Below, in pieces: positions 33,297 to 42,258 of a stretch of 64,000 bases of DNA (within the stretch, counting starts at the first letter, position 1; every line of letters begins with the position of its first letter). This DNA comes from Candidatus Thiodiazotropha sp. (ex Epidulcina cf. delphinae) (GTDB lineage: Bacteria > Pseudomonadota > Gammaproteobacteria > Chromatiales > Chromatiaceae). The DNA lies in NCBI GenBank assembly GCA_025656455.1, contig JAHXHS010000024.1, positions 1-64,000 of the forward strand. Reading direction: 5' to 3'. Made by a program: the position numbers and the translations under genes. The notes beneath the pieces were generated by a model. It saw only the letters and a list, made by a program, of their open reading frames with translations. It did not search any database and was not told the origin of the DNA.

Positions 33297-34036
33297 GGGG
33301 CGTTGCGCTGCTGATGGGGCTGATGTGGGCAATAGCCGTCTGCGCCAAGCCCAGCCCCGAGGTCGAGGCGGTATTGACTCAGCTGGGTGGCGGGGTGGAA
33401 CGGCGTTTACAGGCTCGCTTCGAGCTTGCCGGCGCCGCCTATCCGCCGCAGCGGGTGCAGTTGATCGCCTTCAAGGAGAGCCGGCGTCTGGAGCTGTGGT
33501 CTTATCATGAGGGCGTTTGGCGTTTCATCCACGATTACGCCATCTTCGCCGCCAGCGGCGGCTCCGGGCCCAAGTTGAGGGAGGGAGACAAACAGGTGCC
33601 TGAAGGTTTCTATCGCATCGTAGAACTCAACCCCAACAGCCATTTTCATCTCTCGATGAAACTCAACTATCCCAACGCATACGACTGGATTCAGGCGAAC
33701 AAGGAGGGCAGGGGGGCGCCGGGCTCAAACATCTTTATTCATGGCAGCGCCTGGTCAGCAGGGTGTCTGGCGGTCGGCAACCGCTATATCGAGGAGCTCT
33801 TCTACCTGGTCGCCAGGATAGGCATGGAGCGCTCAGCGGTGTTGATAGCGCCCTATGACTTCCGCGCAGGAGAGTCAGCCCGACCTGTCAAGGGGCCGCG
33901 GTGGCTGAAGGAGTTGTATGCTTATCTGAAACTGCGTCTGGCCCAATTTCCCTTGGCGCACAAGAAGTGGCTGTGCCCGCCGGGCTGCAGAGAGGTGAAT
34001 GCCCGCCGAAACACCGTTCCAGAGACGGTGGAGTAG
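33293..34036 (+). CDS. YkuD-fold L,D-transpeptidase family protein
   Basis: A 247-residue secreted protein with signal peptide MRGVALLMGLMWAIAVCA and a YafK-like YkuD core: FAASGGSGPKLREGDKQVPEGFY, then IFIHGSAWSAGCLAVG with the conserved His and the catalytic Cys in SAGC. Such enzymes make or cut meso-diaminopimelate links in peptidoglycan; YafK/DpaA detaches lipoprotein. The ATG at 33293 overlaps the upstream stop. Its place behind a sortase and amidotransferase points to an envelope function. It ends five bases from a convergent cytochrome gene. Confidence 0.87.
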   Translation: MRGVALLMGLMWAIAVCAKPSPEVEAVLTQLGGGVERRLQARFELAGAAYPPQRVQLIAFKESRRLELWSYHEGVWRFIHDYAIFAASGGSGPKLREGDKQVPEGFYRIVELNPNSHFHLSMKLNYPNAYDWIQANKEGRGAPGSNIFIHGSAWSAGCLAVGNRYIEELFYLVARIGMERSAVLIAPYDFRAGESARPVKGPRWLKELYAYLKLRLAQFPLAHKKWLCPPGCREVNARRNTVPETVE

Positions 34037-34041
34037 GGCAA

Positions 34042-34725
34042 TCAGTCCAGATTTGCCAGATAGGTGGCGACAGCTTCCATGTCACGATCATCGAGGCGGA
34101 TAGCTACCCCGGTCATCCAGATATTGGTGCGTTTGCCGGTGCGATCGCGGAACTCCTTGAGCATCTTTACCACATAGTCATGCCTTTGACCGGCCAGTCG
34201 CGCGTAGCCTTCCTGGCCTCGGCCGTTCTTGCCATGACATTTGACGCAGACTTCCTTGTAGAGTCTCTCTCCCGCTGGTAATAGACTCAGATCGCCACCG
34301 CCGGAGGGTTTCATCTTCATGTCCGCATAGTAGAGGGCGATCTTGATCTTATCCTCGAAGCTGAATGTCTTAGCCAGATTGCTCATCAGATAGTCATTGC
34401 GTCTGCCATCGCCAAACCGCTGGAACTGATCGACGATGTAGGCAGGGTTCTGTCCAGCCAGATTAGGGGCGAGCGGTTTTACGGCAATACCGTCGTCGCC
34501 ATGGCAGGATCGGCAAAGCACTGTCCGGTCATGGCCCTCACTGACCATTTGCGCATGAAGTTTCTTGTTCTTGGCAATTTCAGCGATGCGACTTTCGAGT
34601 TTTTCCCGGAGTTTCACGGTCTCTTCCATGCTGTTAGCGATTGTAGTCTGACTCATCAGCATCAAGGCAACCACAATGATAAACAGCGACAACAGCCAGT
34701 GCCTTGTTGGAACTCCGGATCGCAT
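34042..34725 (-). CDS. Dihaem cytochrome c (c4-like)
   Basis: A 227-residue periplasmic protein with a signal anchor (LLSLFIIVVALMLMSQTTIA), a helical Lys/Glu-rich spacer at about 33–60 and two haem-binding motifs, CRSCH near residue 72 and CVKCH near 163, with distal Met candidates (YLMSNLA, IWMTGVA). Two equal halves fit the cytochrome c4 type, which passes electrons to terminal oxidases or other acceptors. The start has AAGGAGTC upstream. It stands alone, convergent with the transpeptidase gene. Confidence 0.88.
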   Translation of the reverse strand: MRSGVPTRHWLLSLFIIVVALMLMSQTTIANSMEETVKLREKLESRIAEIAKNKKLHAQMVSEGHDRTVLCRSCHGDDGIAVKPLAPNLAGQNPAYIVDQFQRFGDGRRNDYLMSNLAKTFSFEDKIKIALYYADMKMKPSGGGDLSLLPAGERLYKEVCVKCHGKNGRGQEGYARLAGQRHDYVVKMLKEFRDRTGKRTNIWMTGVAIRLDDRDMEAVATYLANLD

Positions 34726-34928
34726 TTCGATTTTGACTCCTTCTAAATTTGTGCCGTTCCTACGGTGATATCGGCCACTTTTTTGGGGACTTGATTCACG
34801 AATCAGTATTTTAGGCGTTTATTGCCTAAAGCTTCCTGCTGGCAACGAAAGCGGATGAAGGCGGCGGCGTTTCAATGCTCCGGCTTTTCTGTAAGCTAGC
34901 GGATATTTAAAGACTCACAGCATAACCC

Positions 34929-37256
34929 ATGGCAAAGAAGAGAACCAGACAAGGCAAGACAGGTCCGGGACGGGGAAGAAGAGGCCGATGGCGGCGCTGG
35001 GTGGTGTTGGGGCTGGTGGCCCTGTCGCTGGCGACGCTGCTTTATATCCTCTATCTCGACCGCATCGTCCAAGCCCGGTTCGAAGGCCAGCGCTGGGCTG
35101 TTCCGGCCAAGGTCTACGGGCGTTCCCTGGATCTCTATCCGGGTGCGCCGGTGACCCCCGAACATCTCAAACAGACCCTCGACGGTTTGGGTTATCGCCG
35201 GGTCAAACATCCCGACCGGCCAGGAAACTACTCCAGCTATCGTGGGCGATTCCTGTTGCGTACCCGCGCCTTCCGTTTTCCGGACATCCACCGCTCCAGC
35301 GACTACCTGGAAGTGCTGTTCGATGGGCAGGGGGTCAGCAGCCTGAAGCGGGCGGCAAGCGGTGATCCGGTCGGCCACTATCGCATCGAACCCAGGCTTA
35401 TCGGCAGCCTGACCTCCGCCCATGGCGAGGATCGAATTCTGCTCAAGCGGGAGCAGTTGCCCGAACTGTTGGTGAATGCCTTGATCGCTGTGGAGGACCG
35501 CCAGTTTTATCGCCACATCGGTATCGATCCCATCGCCATTGGCCGCGCCCTGTGGGCCAATCTTCAGGCCAATCGCGTGGTTCAGGGCGGCAGCACCCTG
35601 ACTCAGCAGTTGGTGAAGAACTTCTTCCTCTCCGCGGAGCGGACGCTTTGGCGAAAGTTCAACGAAGTATTGATGGCGCTGATTCTGGATTTGCGTTACC
35701 ACAAGGATGAGATTCTCGGGGCCTATGCCAACGAGATCTATCTGGGACAGCAGGGCGGCAAGGCGATACATGGCTTCGCCCTGGCCAGCCGCTTTTACTT
35801 CAACAGACCCTTGCAGGAGTTGGGATTGCCACGGTTGGCGATGCTGGTGACCCTGGTGCGGGGACCCTCGGCCTACGATCCCAGGCGCCATCCGCAAAAG
35901 GCGAAACAGCGGCGTGATCTGGTGCTGCGGTTGATGGTCGATCAGGGGGTGATCAGCCAGCGCCAGGCAGCGCAGGCAAGCCAGGCTCCCCTCGGTGTGG
36001 AGCAGGGCAGGCTACGCGCTTCAGGCAGTCCCGCCTTCATGGACCTGGTAAGGCGACAGTTACGAAGGGACTATCCGGAAGAGGGACTGAATGCCGGTGG
36101 CTTAAGGATCTTTTCAACCCTCGATCCCTGGTTGCAGGAGCGTGCCGAACAGGCCTTGTCACGACAACTCGGTGAATTGGAGAGCGCCCGCGATCTGCCT
36201 CATGGGACCTTGCAGGGCGCCCTGACCCTGGCGGATGTGGCGACCGGCGAGGTAACGGCCCTGGTGGGCGACCGGAATCCCGAATTCGCCGGTTTTAACC
36301 GGGCGCTGGATGCGGTGCGGCCGGTAGGCTCGTTGATCAAGCCAGCGATCTATCTCAGCGCCCTGTCGCAACCGCGCCACTACCATCTGTTCAGCCCCCT
36401 GGAAGACAGGCCGATCCGTATCAAAGGGGCGAATGGGGAGATCTGGGCGCCGAGAAACTACGATAGCCGGCATCATGATAGCGTGAGCCTGGAGCAGGCA
36501 TTGGTGGAATCGCTCAATTTGGCGACGGTCCGCCTCGGTCTCTCCGTCGGCCTCGAGTCGGTAATCGACACCCTGCATGAACTCGGCATTCACCGTCCGG
36601 TGGAGCCCTTTCCTTCAATGCTATTGGGCGCGGTCTCTCTCTCCCCCCTGGAGATGACCCAGATGTACCAGACCCTGGCCAACGGCGGTTACAGCGCTAG
36701 GTTGAAATCGATCCGCGATGTTACCGATGCACAGGGGGAACCCCTTTCACGCTATCCGCTGGCCATCGAATCCACGTCTGATACGCGGGCGGTCTATCTG
36801 TTGAGACATGCGCTGAGCGAGGTGACCCGAAGCGGTACGGCCAAGGCGCTGCAATGGCTCTTGCCGGGCGAGGTTGCAGTGGCGGGCAAGACAGGAACCA
36901 CAGACAAGCTGCGCGACAGTTGGTTTGCCGGATTCGATCGCCGCCGCGTGGCCGTGGTGTGGGTCGGTCGCGACGATAATGCGCCTACCGGTCTCACCGG
37001 TTCTTCCGGCGCCATGCGGGTGTGGGCGGAACTGATGAACGCGATCGGGGTTGCCCCATTGCTTGAAGAGCCGCCAACGGGCGTGGAGGTGCTGACGATC
37101 GACCCGGCGACCGGTTTGCTTGGCGAAGGCTGCCCCCAGGCGACCGGTTATCCCTTTATCGTCGGCAGCGCTCCGACCGCTGAGGCCCCCTGCGCCGTTA
37201 GGGATTCGCATTTGGATACAGGGATTCGATGGCTGCAGGGGCTCTTTCGTTATTAA
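34929..37256 (+). CDS. mrcB: Penicillin-binding protein 1B, bifunctional glycosyltransferase/transpeptidase
   Basis: A 775-residue inner-membrane enzyme polymerising and cross-linking peptidoglycan. A basic N-terminus and one membrane helix (about 26–45) precede a UB2H-like domain (to about 165). The glycosyltransferase contains VEDRQFYRHIG with the catalytic Glu and GGSTLTQQLVKN. The transpeptidase has GSLIKP (SxxK), SLN and KTGTT. The UB2H region and length indicate PBP1b, not PBP1a. Its stop (TTATTAA) lies in the outer left end of the family A element, so the last residues may reflect that insertion. An LpoB gene is not in view. Confidence 0.95.
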   Translation: MAKKRTRQGKTGPGRGRRGRWRRWVVLGLVALSLATLLYILYLDRIVQARFEGQRWAVPAKVYGRSLDLYPGAPVTPEHLKQTLDGLGYRRVKHPDRPGNYSSYRGRFLLRTRAFRFPDIHRSSDYLEVLFDGQGVSSLKRAASGDPVGHYRIEPRLIGSLTSAHGEDRILLKREQLPELLVNALIAVEDRQFYRHIGIDPIAIGRALWANLQANRVVQGGSTLTQQLVKNFFLSAERTLWRKFNEVLMALILDLRYHKDEILGAYANEIYLGQQGGKAIHGFALASRFYFNRPLQELGLPRLAMLVTLVRGPSAYDPRRHPQKAKQRRDLVLRLMVDQGVISQRQAAQASQAPLGVEQGRLRASGSPAFMDLVRRQLRRDYPEEGLNAGGLRIFSTLDPWLQERAEQALSRQLGELESARDLPHGTLQGALTLADVATGEVTALVGDRNPEFAGFNRALDAVRPVGSLIKPAIYLSALSQPRHYHLFSPLEDRPIRIKGANGEIWAPRNYDSRHHDSVSLEQALVESLNLATVRLGLSVGLESVIDTLHELGIHRPVEPFPSMLLGAVSLSPLEMTQMYQTLANGGYSARLKSIRDVTDAQGEPLSRYPLAIESTSDTRAVYLLRHALSEVTRSGTAKALQWLLPGEVAVAGKTGTTDKLRDSWFAGFDRRRVAVVWVGRDDNAPTGLTGSSGAMRVWAELMNAIGVAPLLEEPPTGVEVLTIDPATGLLGEGCPQATGYPFIVGSAPTAEAPCAVRDSHLDTGIRWLQGLFRY

Positions 37257-37554
37257 TCCGGCAACCTATTGTGGTGTAACGTATAAACTGTACCAATCAG
37301 CGAGACGCTAAGCCGTTAGCTGCTAGGCGCGTTGCGCCGGGAATGGCGCGCCCTTTCCAAGCAACGCAACAACGCAGATGACGGCTTAGCGTCTCGCCCG
37401 AAGGGAGGCCCGTCAATGCCTCAATCCTGCGTTGCAGCGCTTGACAAGGGCGCTGCCATTGCCTGCGCGCTGCGCCTGGTCTTGAGGCATTGACGGGCCT
37501 CTGATTGGTACAGTTTATACGTTACACCACACTATTAGGGTGCCGGGTTAATAA
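37250..37554. mobile_element. Complete family A MITE-like element
   Basis: About 305 bases with long, imperfect terminal inverted repeats of roughly 50 bases. The outer part is TTATTAATCCGGCAACC against GTGCCGGGTTAATAA; the inner 30 bases (37270–37299 and 37502–37531) are perfect, from TGTGGTGTAACG to its complement. Between them lie two long hairpins: CGAGACGCTAAGCCGT (37301–37316) pairing with 37381–37396, and AGGCCCGTCAATGCCTCAA (37406–37424) pairing with 37482–37500. No ORF is present. The left end overlaps the mrcB stop. Fragments recur at 1–86, 47959–47990, 49373–49396 and 61000–61034. Confidence 0.85.
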
Positions 37555-37837
37555 GGTGGCGGCTGGTAACTAAAGCGTTATCATTTCACGCCGATACACA
37601 TCTGTCAGTGTCTGAATCCCTGAGTCAGTGGGAGAGAAGCGCATAATGTATCGAAACGGAGAGGGTAATGATGATCCCCAGCCATACCCAGGTAGACCTG
37701 GTAAGAATTTTCATACGGACAGGCGGATCATGGGTTTGCACAGTCAGCTCCCATGAATCCAGTGATTCAGGGAATACTGATTGGTGACGACTCTACAGGC
37801 CGGTAGGGTGTAGACACCATCTAGAAGCGTCAGGAAA
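37555..37837. other. Intergenic region upstream of the PilZ–GGDEF–EAL gene
   Basis: Apart from one short ORF at 37646–37756, I see no gene. A palindrome CCAGGTAGACCTGG lies near 37688–37701 and could be an operator. The promoter of the downstream c-di-GMP gene should be here. Confidence 0.4.
37646..37756 (+). CDS. Possible 36-residue small ORF
   Basis: The ATG follows GGGAGAGAAGCGCATA, a good ribosome-binding site. The peptide is polar and rich in Gly, Pro and Asp (MYRNGEGNDDPQPYPGRPG at the N-terminus). No family is known to me and there is no membrane segment. It could be a leader ORF for the c-di-GMP gene 81 bases downstream, or chance. Confidence 0.25.
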   Translation: MYRNGEGNDDPQPYPGRPGKNFHTDRRIMGLHSQLP

Positions 37838-40800
37838 ATGAATAACCGTCGAAGACATCCAAGGCTGGATATCGATTGCCCCGCTACCCTGCATTACCAA
37901 GGGCGCTCCTTCATGGGCTGCCGGATACACAATTTTTCCGCGGGCGGCATCTATCTGAGTTGTGAGGATACCCAACTCAGCGAGTTGCTGCCGGAGGGAT
38001 ATTATACCGGGAGCGAGCGCCGGACCGCATCTCTGGCGTTGGAAGAGCGCCAAATACAGGTGGATGTGGCGATTGTCTATCTGCGCAATCAAGGGGTAGG
38101 GGTCTGTTTTCTCGAAGCGCAAGCGGGTGAACACTTCTTCTCCTGTCTGCAATCCTTGATTGAACCGCAACGGCAAATTGAGCCTCCCGCCCAGCCTGCC
38201 TCCGCCGACCAGGCCTCCCTGACGCCTGCCATCCGGCAGTTGCAGACCCGATTGCTTGCCTACCTGAAGCCGCGGCTTGGCGATTTTTTCAAGCAATCCA
38301 GGCAGGCGCTGCTCGCCGGCGCCCGCGAGCCATCGGATAATCTCCAGGAGTCAGCACTGTTTTTTGCCATCACCACCCTGGAGCAGAGGGAGGGTGAGAT
38401 CGAGGAGGATTACATCGATGCCGTGAAGGAGGCCTTCGATCGGTTATTGGCTGGCGGGAAGGGGGCATCCGATGCGCGGCTGGAGGAAGCGGACGGATTC
38501 GAACTGGTGGAAAAGGCGGAGATCGATCACTGGGTCATCATTAACGATATCGCAAGACGGGTGGAGCCGGAGCAGGTGCGCAGTCTGTATAGGCTGGAGG
38601 TGGCGCTCTCCTATCTGACCCATACCACCATCAAGGATGAAGCCAATCCCCTGTCGCCGATCAGTCTGCTCAATGCCATGAAACAGGCGCTGGACGGGTA
38701 CGATCTGCACCTCGACTGCTTCAAGCTCATCCTCAGTGTCTTTTACAGCACTGTGCTGCAAGGCATGGAGCCCCTGTATGGTGAGACGCTGGATGGTCTC
38801 AGGCAGCAAGGATTCGATCTGGCGGCGGAGGGTCAGGGCGATGCCTGGCGGGCGGCGCCCGATAGCGGGGCGTATCGCGTCCGGGCGGGTGAGCCGCTGC
38901 GCCATGTCTCGACACTGCTTGACCTGCAGCACCACCGGGACAACAGAGGGCCGGCGACCCGCCGGAGCACGATGGAAACCGCGCAGGTGGTGGAATCGCT
39001 GAATACCCTGCCGCTGAGGCATGGGTCGTCGCTGCTGAATCAGTTGGAACAGGGATTGGCGAGCCAGACAGAGCCCATCGTCAACCTGGACCCGGTGATT
39101 CGCGCCGCCATCAGCACCGGTGAGGAATTGGTGGCGGCCCTGCAGCAGGACTCCCTGGTGCCTGATGAACTCAAGGGCCTGCTCAATCGCATGGAGGTGC
39201 CGATTATCCAGGAGGTGGTGCAAGATCCGACCCTGCTGGAGAATGGCAACCACCCCGTCCGGCGTCTGCTGGCCGTGACCGAGGCCTTGACGCCCTACCT
39301 CAACGCCCCCGCAGAGGCATCGAAAATACGGGATAGATCCGCAACCTTTCAGCTCCTGGAGGCTGTTGATAGCGGTAAGCTCGTCAGCGTCGGTCAGGTG
39401 ACAAAGGCGCTGGAGGCGTTGCAAGGCGAACAACTGGAGCGGTTTCATCGTAATCGCCGGATTGCCGTTTCCCGTTGTGAAAAGGAGCAGCTCCACCTAC
39501 AAGCCGAGCGATCGGTGATGGACTATCTGCGCAAGCAGTTGTCGGGTAAATCGGTTTCGATTGCCCTCGACAGACTGTTTCGTTACGGATGGATCAATCT
39601 GCTGGTGCAGACCCGTCTGCTACAGGGTGAAGAGAGCCCGGCCTGGAAGGCCTATCTTCGCGTGATAGAGATCCTGTTGAAACTGTTTCACGGCAAACAG
39701 GCAGTCCGGGAGATGCCGGGAAATCGCGTCCACGATCTGATCTCGATCATCAGAAAGGGGTTTCGAGAGTATCCGGTTCACCCCCAAGGCAGCAAGCGTT
39801 TTGCCGTGGAATTGCAGCGGGCCCTGTTAAAGGGCGGGGCGGCGGAGGCGTTCTACTTCGAACAGCGGGTGGTCATCGACGAGGCCTATCTGGCGCAATT
39901 TCACTCAAACGGGAACAAGCCGTCGAAACCGCCGGCACAAGCCGGGGATGAACCGCCGTCCCTGCAACAGATTCGCTCCCTGAAGATCGATGAGTGGCTT
40001 GTGGCGGTGAGCGATGATCGCCCGTCCCGGATGTTCAATCTGGCCTGGAAAAGTCCACAATCGAGCCGCTATTTGCTGGTTGACGGTAACGGTTTCAAGG
40101 CCTTGGACGGCGCTGCCGGTGAGTTGGCCGAAGGGTTCGCCAGCCAGGGTTATGCGGTACTGAAGAATCACGTCCAACCGATTGTCGATCGGGCAATCGA
40201 CCGGGTTCTGGATAAGAGCTACAACGAAATCAAAGATGAATCCGCGCTCGATCTCCTGACCGGGTTGATGAATCGGCGCTGTTTCGAGCGCCATTTACGG
40301 GAACTGCTGGCCGACGTGGGGAGAAACCGCACCGAGCATGTGCTGATTCTTCTCGATCTGGATCAGTTTCAGGTGGTCAACGATCTGTGTGGTTTCGAGG
40401 GCGGCGACAAACTGCTGCAGACGGTATCGTCGATCCTGTTGAGTTATCTCTCTGAGAGCGGCATGGTGGCGCGTATCGGCGATGACGAGTTTGCCGTGCT
40501 GATCAGACATGCAAACCTGGAAGAGGGTTATCAGCTCGCCGAGTCACAACGCCATGCGATCGAAGAGTATCGCTACACCTGGAACGATCGCCTGATCCCC
40601 GTCTCCGCCAGTCTCGGTGTGGTGCAGGTCGACGAACAGAGCAGTAGCGACGAGTTGCTGCAGGCCGCGCTGTCCGCCTGCCATCTGGCCAAGGAGGGAG
40701 GCAGAAACTGTACCCGCGTCTATGTGGCATCGGATACCGCCTATCAGGACCACAAGGAGATGGTGCAGGCGATCCCGACCATTCAGGAGGCCTTGGCCAA

Positions 40801-41551
40801 CGACAGAATGGTGCTCTACGTCCAGCCCATTGTACCGCTAAGGAGCGAGGAGGGGTTGACCCCCCACTATGAGATACTGCTGCGCATCATGGACGACGAG
40901 GGAGAACTGCAGACGCCCCAATCCTTTATCAGGACTGCCGAACACTACGATCTGATGCGCGCCGTGGACCGCTGGGTGGTCGAACGTTTCTTCAATTCCC
41001 TCATCCCTTATGGCGAGGCGCTGGCGCGTCAGGTAAGCTTTTCCGTCAACCTCTCAACCAAATCCATGGCCGATGGCGAATTCAAGCGGTTTCTGAAAAA
41101 GAAGATCGCCGATTCCCCGGTTCAACCGCAGCAGTTGGGCTTTGAGATCACCGAAACAGCCCTGGCCCGTGACATCGGTGAGACCGCGTCATTCATGCAG
41201 GAGGTCAGGGAGATGGGTTGCTCCTGTTATCTGGATGATTTCGGATCGGGTTATGCCTCCTTCTCCTATCTCAAGGACTTCCCGGTGAACTTTGTCAAAA
41301 TAGACGGCGTCTTCGTGCGCGAGATGATGCAAAAGCAGGCGGACTTGGCGATGGTGATATCGATCATGGAAATAGCCCATTTCATGGGCAAGCGGGTGAT
41401 TGCGGAGTATGTCAGCGATGCCTCCATCGGACAGGCGTTGCGGGATATGGGCGTCGACTACGCCCAGGGTTATCATTTCGGGCGACCCAGGCCGTTTGCC
41501 GATCTGCTCGAAGAGATCGCCAATGAGCATCAGCGGATCTCGACGGGTTGA
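37838..41551 (+). CDS. PilZ–DUF1631–GGDEF–EAL protein with degenerate catalytic motifs
   Basis: A 1237-residue cytoplasmic protein. A PilZ domain (residues 1–110) has the c-di-GMP-binding RRRHPR and NFSAGG elements. A large helical DUF1631 region covers about 125–780. The GGDEF domain reads RIGDDEF at 879–885, so the second Gly is Asp and synthesis is doubtful. The EAL domain reads YEILLRI (Glu1012) with EITETA, DDFGSGYAS and VKIDGVFV intact but AEYVSD replacing AEGVE. It probably binds c-di-GMP and may hydrolyse it. It is followed by a TTG frame and the YoaA gene on the same strand. Confidence 0.88.
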   Translation: MNNRRRHPRLDIDCPATLHYQGRSFMGCRIHNFSAGGIYLSCEDTQLSELLPEGYYTGSERRTASLALEERQIQVDVAIVYLRNQGVGVCFLEAQAGEHFFSCLQSLIEPQRQIEPPAQPASADQASLTPAIRQLQTRLLAYLKPRLGDFFKQSRQALLAGAREPSDNLQESALFFAITTLEQREGEIEEDYIDAVKEAFDRLLAGGKGASDARLEEADGFELVEKAEIDHWVIINDIARRVEPEQVRSLYRLEVALSYLTHTTIKDEANPLSPISLLNAMKQALDGYDLHLDCFKLILSVFYSTVLQGMEPLYGETLDGLRQQGFDLAAEGQGDAWRAAPDSGAYRVRAGEPLRHVSTLLDLQHHRDNRGPATRRSTMETAQVVESLNTLPLRHGSSLLNQLEQGLASQTEPIVNLDPVIRAAISTGEELVAALQQDSLVPDELKGLLNRMEVPIIQEVVQDPTLLENGNHPVRRLLAVTEALTPYLNAPAEASKIRDRSATFQLLEAVDSGKLVSVGQVTKALEALQGEQLERFHRNRRIAVSRCEKEQLHLQAERSVMDYLRKQLSGKSVSIALDRLFRYGWINLLVQTRLLQGEESPAWKAYLRVIEILLKLFHGKQAVREMPGNRVHDLISIIRKGFREYPVHPQGSKRFAVELQRALLKGGAAEAFYFEQRVVIDEAYLAQFHSNGNKPSKPPAQAGDEPPSLQQIRSLKIDEWLVAVSDDRPSRMFNLAWKSPQSSRYLLVDGNGFKALDGAAGELAEGFASQGYAVLKNHVQPIVDRAIDRVLDKSYNEIKDESALDLLTGLMNRRCFERHLRELLADVGRNRTEHVLILLDLDQFQVVNDLCGFEGGDKLLQTVSSILLSYLSESGMVARIGDDEFAVLIRHANLEEGYQLAESQRHAIEEYRYTWNDRLIPVSASLGVVQVDEQSSSDELLQAALSACHLAKEGGRNCTRVYVASDTAYQDHKEMVQAIPTIQEALANDRMVLYVQPIVPLRSEEGLTPHYEILLRIMDDEGELQTPQSFIRTAEHYDLMRAVDRWVVERFFNSLIPYGEALARQVSFSVNLSTKSMADGEFKRFLKKKIADSPVQPQQLGFEITETALARDIGETASFMQEVREMGCSCYLDDFGSGYASFSYLKDFPVNFVKIDGVFVREMMQKQADLAMVISIMEIAHFMGKRVIAEYVSDASIGQALRDMGVDYAQGYHFGRPRPFADLLEEIANEHQRISTG

Positions 41552-41605
41552 AGCTGCTTCGAGCGGGTAAAAAAGTCAAGCGCATCAAGCCATATCAAGC
41601 GGTGT

Positions 41606-41629
41606 TTGTCCGCATTCATTCGCGGACAA
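41606..41629. repeat. Stem-loop palindrome TTGTCCGC...GCGGACAA
   Basis: Perfect 8-base arms (41606–41613, 41622–41629) enclose an 8-base loop. It lies 55 bases after the stop of the PilZ–EAL gene and before the next start. No T tract follows, so it is a weak terminator candidate; it may equally be an operator. Confidence 0.4.
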
Positions 41630-41742
41630 TCAGCTTTGTGTTGCTCCCCGTGCCTTATGTTGTCGAGGAGTTGTTTCTGGACGGACACAAGATAGGCTAC
41701 AATCCGGGCAGAACCCCATTCCTCAGCAGGAAGGAGCAAGGC

Positions 41743-42240
41743 TTGACTGTCTACGCCGCTGACAAACTGATCGCCCAGGCTCGCGTATTGGCGGCGGAAT
41801 ATCGGCGCACCATGGGCAAGCCCCTGCCGGGCATCAGCAATGAAATTGCCGAACATGACGCGGTGAAACTGCTCCGACTTGAAGCCAGGGCCGAGGGAGA
41901 GGGAGGGTACGATGCGGTCGATCCGAGCCGTGGCGGCAAGCGCATTCAGATAAAATCCCGCACCATTTTCGATGAGAGCAAGTCAGGGCAGCGCATTGGC
42001 CAACTCAAACTGGACAAGGATTGGGATAGCGTGGTGCTGGTGCTCATGGATGAAGAGTACGAGCCTTATGAGATCTATGAAGCAGAGCGGGAAGATATCC
42101 TCGAGTATGTCGACAAGAGTAGCGGCAGCCGGGCCAAGCGCGGCGCCATGTCGGTGGCGCGGTTCAAGATCATCGGCCGCCTTACCTGGACGCGGGAGAA
42201 CGGTCTCGAGCCGGAAGTCTGGGACAACCGGACCGGCTGA
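41743..42240 (+). CDS. DUF6998-like protein
   Basis: A 165-residue soluble protein with a helical N-terminus (QARVLAAEYRRTMGKPLPG), EIAEHDAVKLLRLE, then a beta-rich core YDAVDPSRGGKRIQIKSRTI and WDSVVLVLMD. The core resembles restriction-nuclease-like folds (D...QIKS), which agrees with my recollection of DUF6998; a nuclease role is not shown. Start TTG at 41743 is preferred because AGGAAGGAG lies just upstream; an earlier in-frame TTG at 41548 overlaps the previous stop but would add 65 atypical residues. The yoaA helicase starts 18 bases later, a suggestive pairing. Confidence 0.6.
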   Translation: MTVYAADKLIAQARVLAAEYRRTMGKPLPGISNEIAEHDAVKLLRLEARAEGEGGYDAVDPSRGGKRIQIKSRTIFDESKSGQRIGQLKLDKDWDSVVLVLMDEEYEPYEIYEAEREDILEYVDKSSGSRAKRGAMSVARFKIIGRLTWTRENGLEPEVWDNRTG

Positions 42241-42258
42241 TTCCTCGCCACCGGGACG

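Noticed and set aside
34896..35897. Leftward frame of 333 residues
   Set aside because: Antisense to mrcB, which has all catalytic motifs; no family signature in the reverse frame.
38444..39496. Leftward frame of 350 residues
   Set aside because: Antisense to the DUF1631 region of a well-supported gene; composition is that of a reverse-strand shadow.
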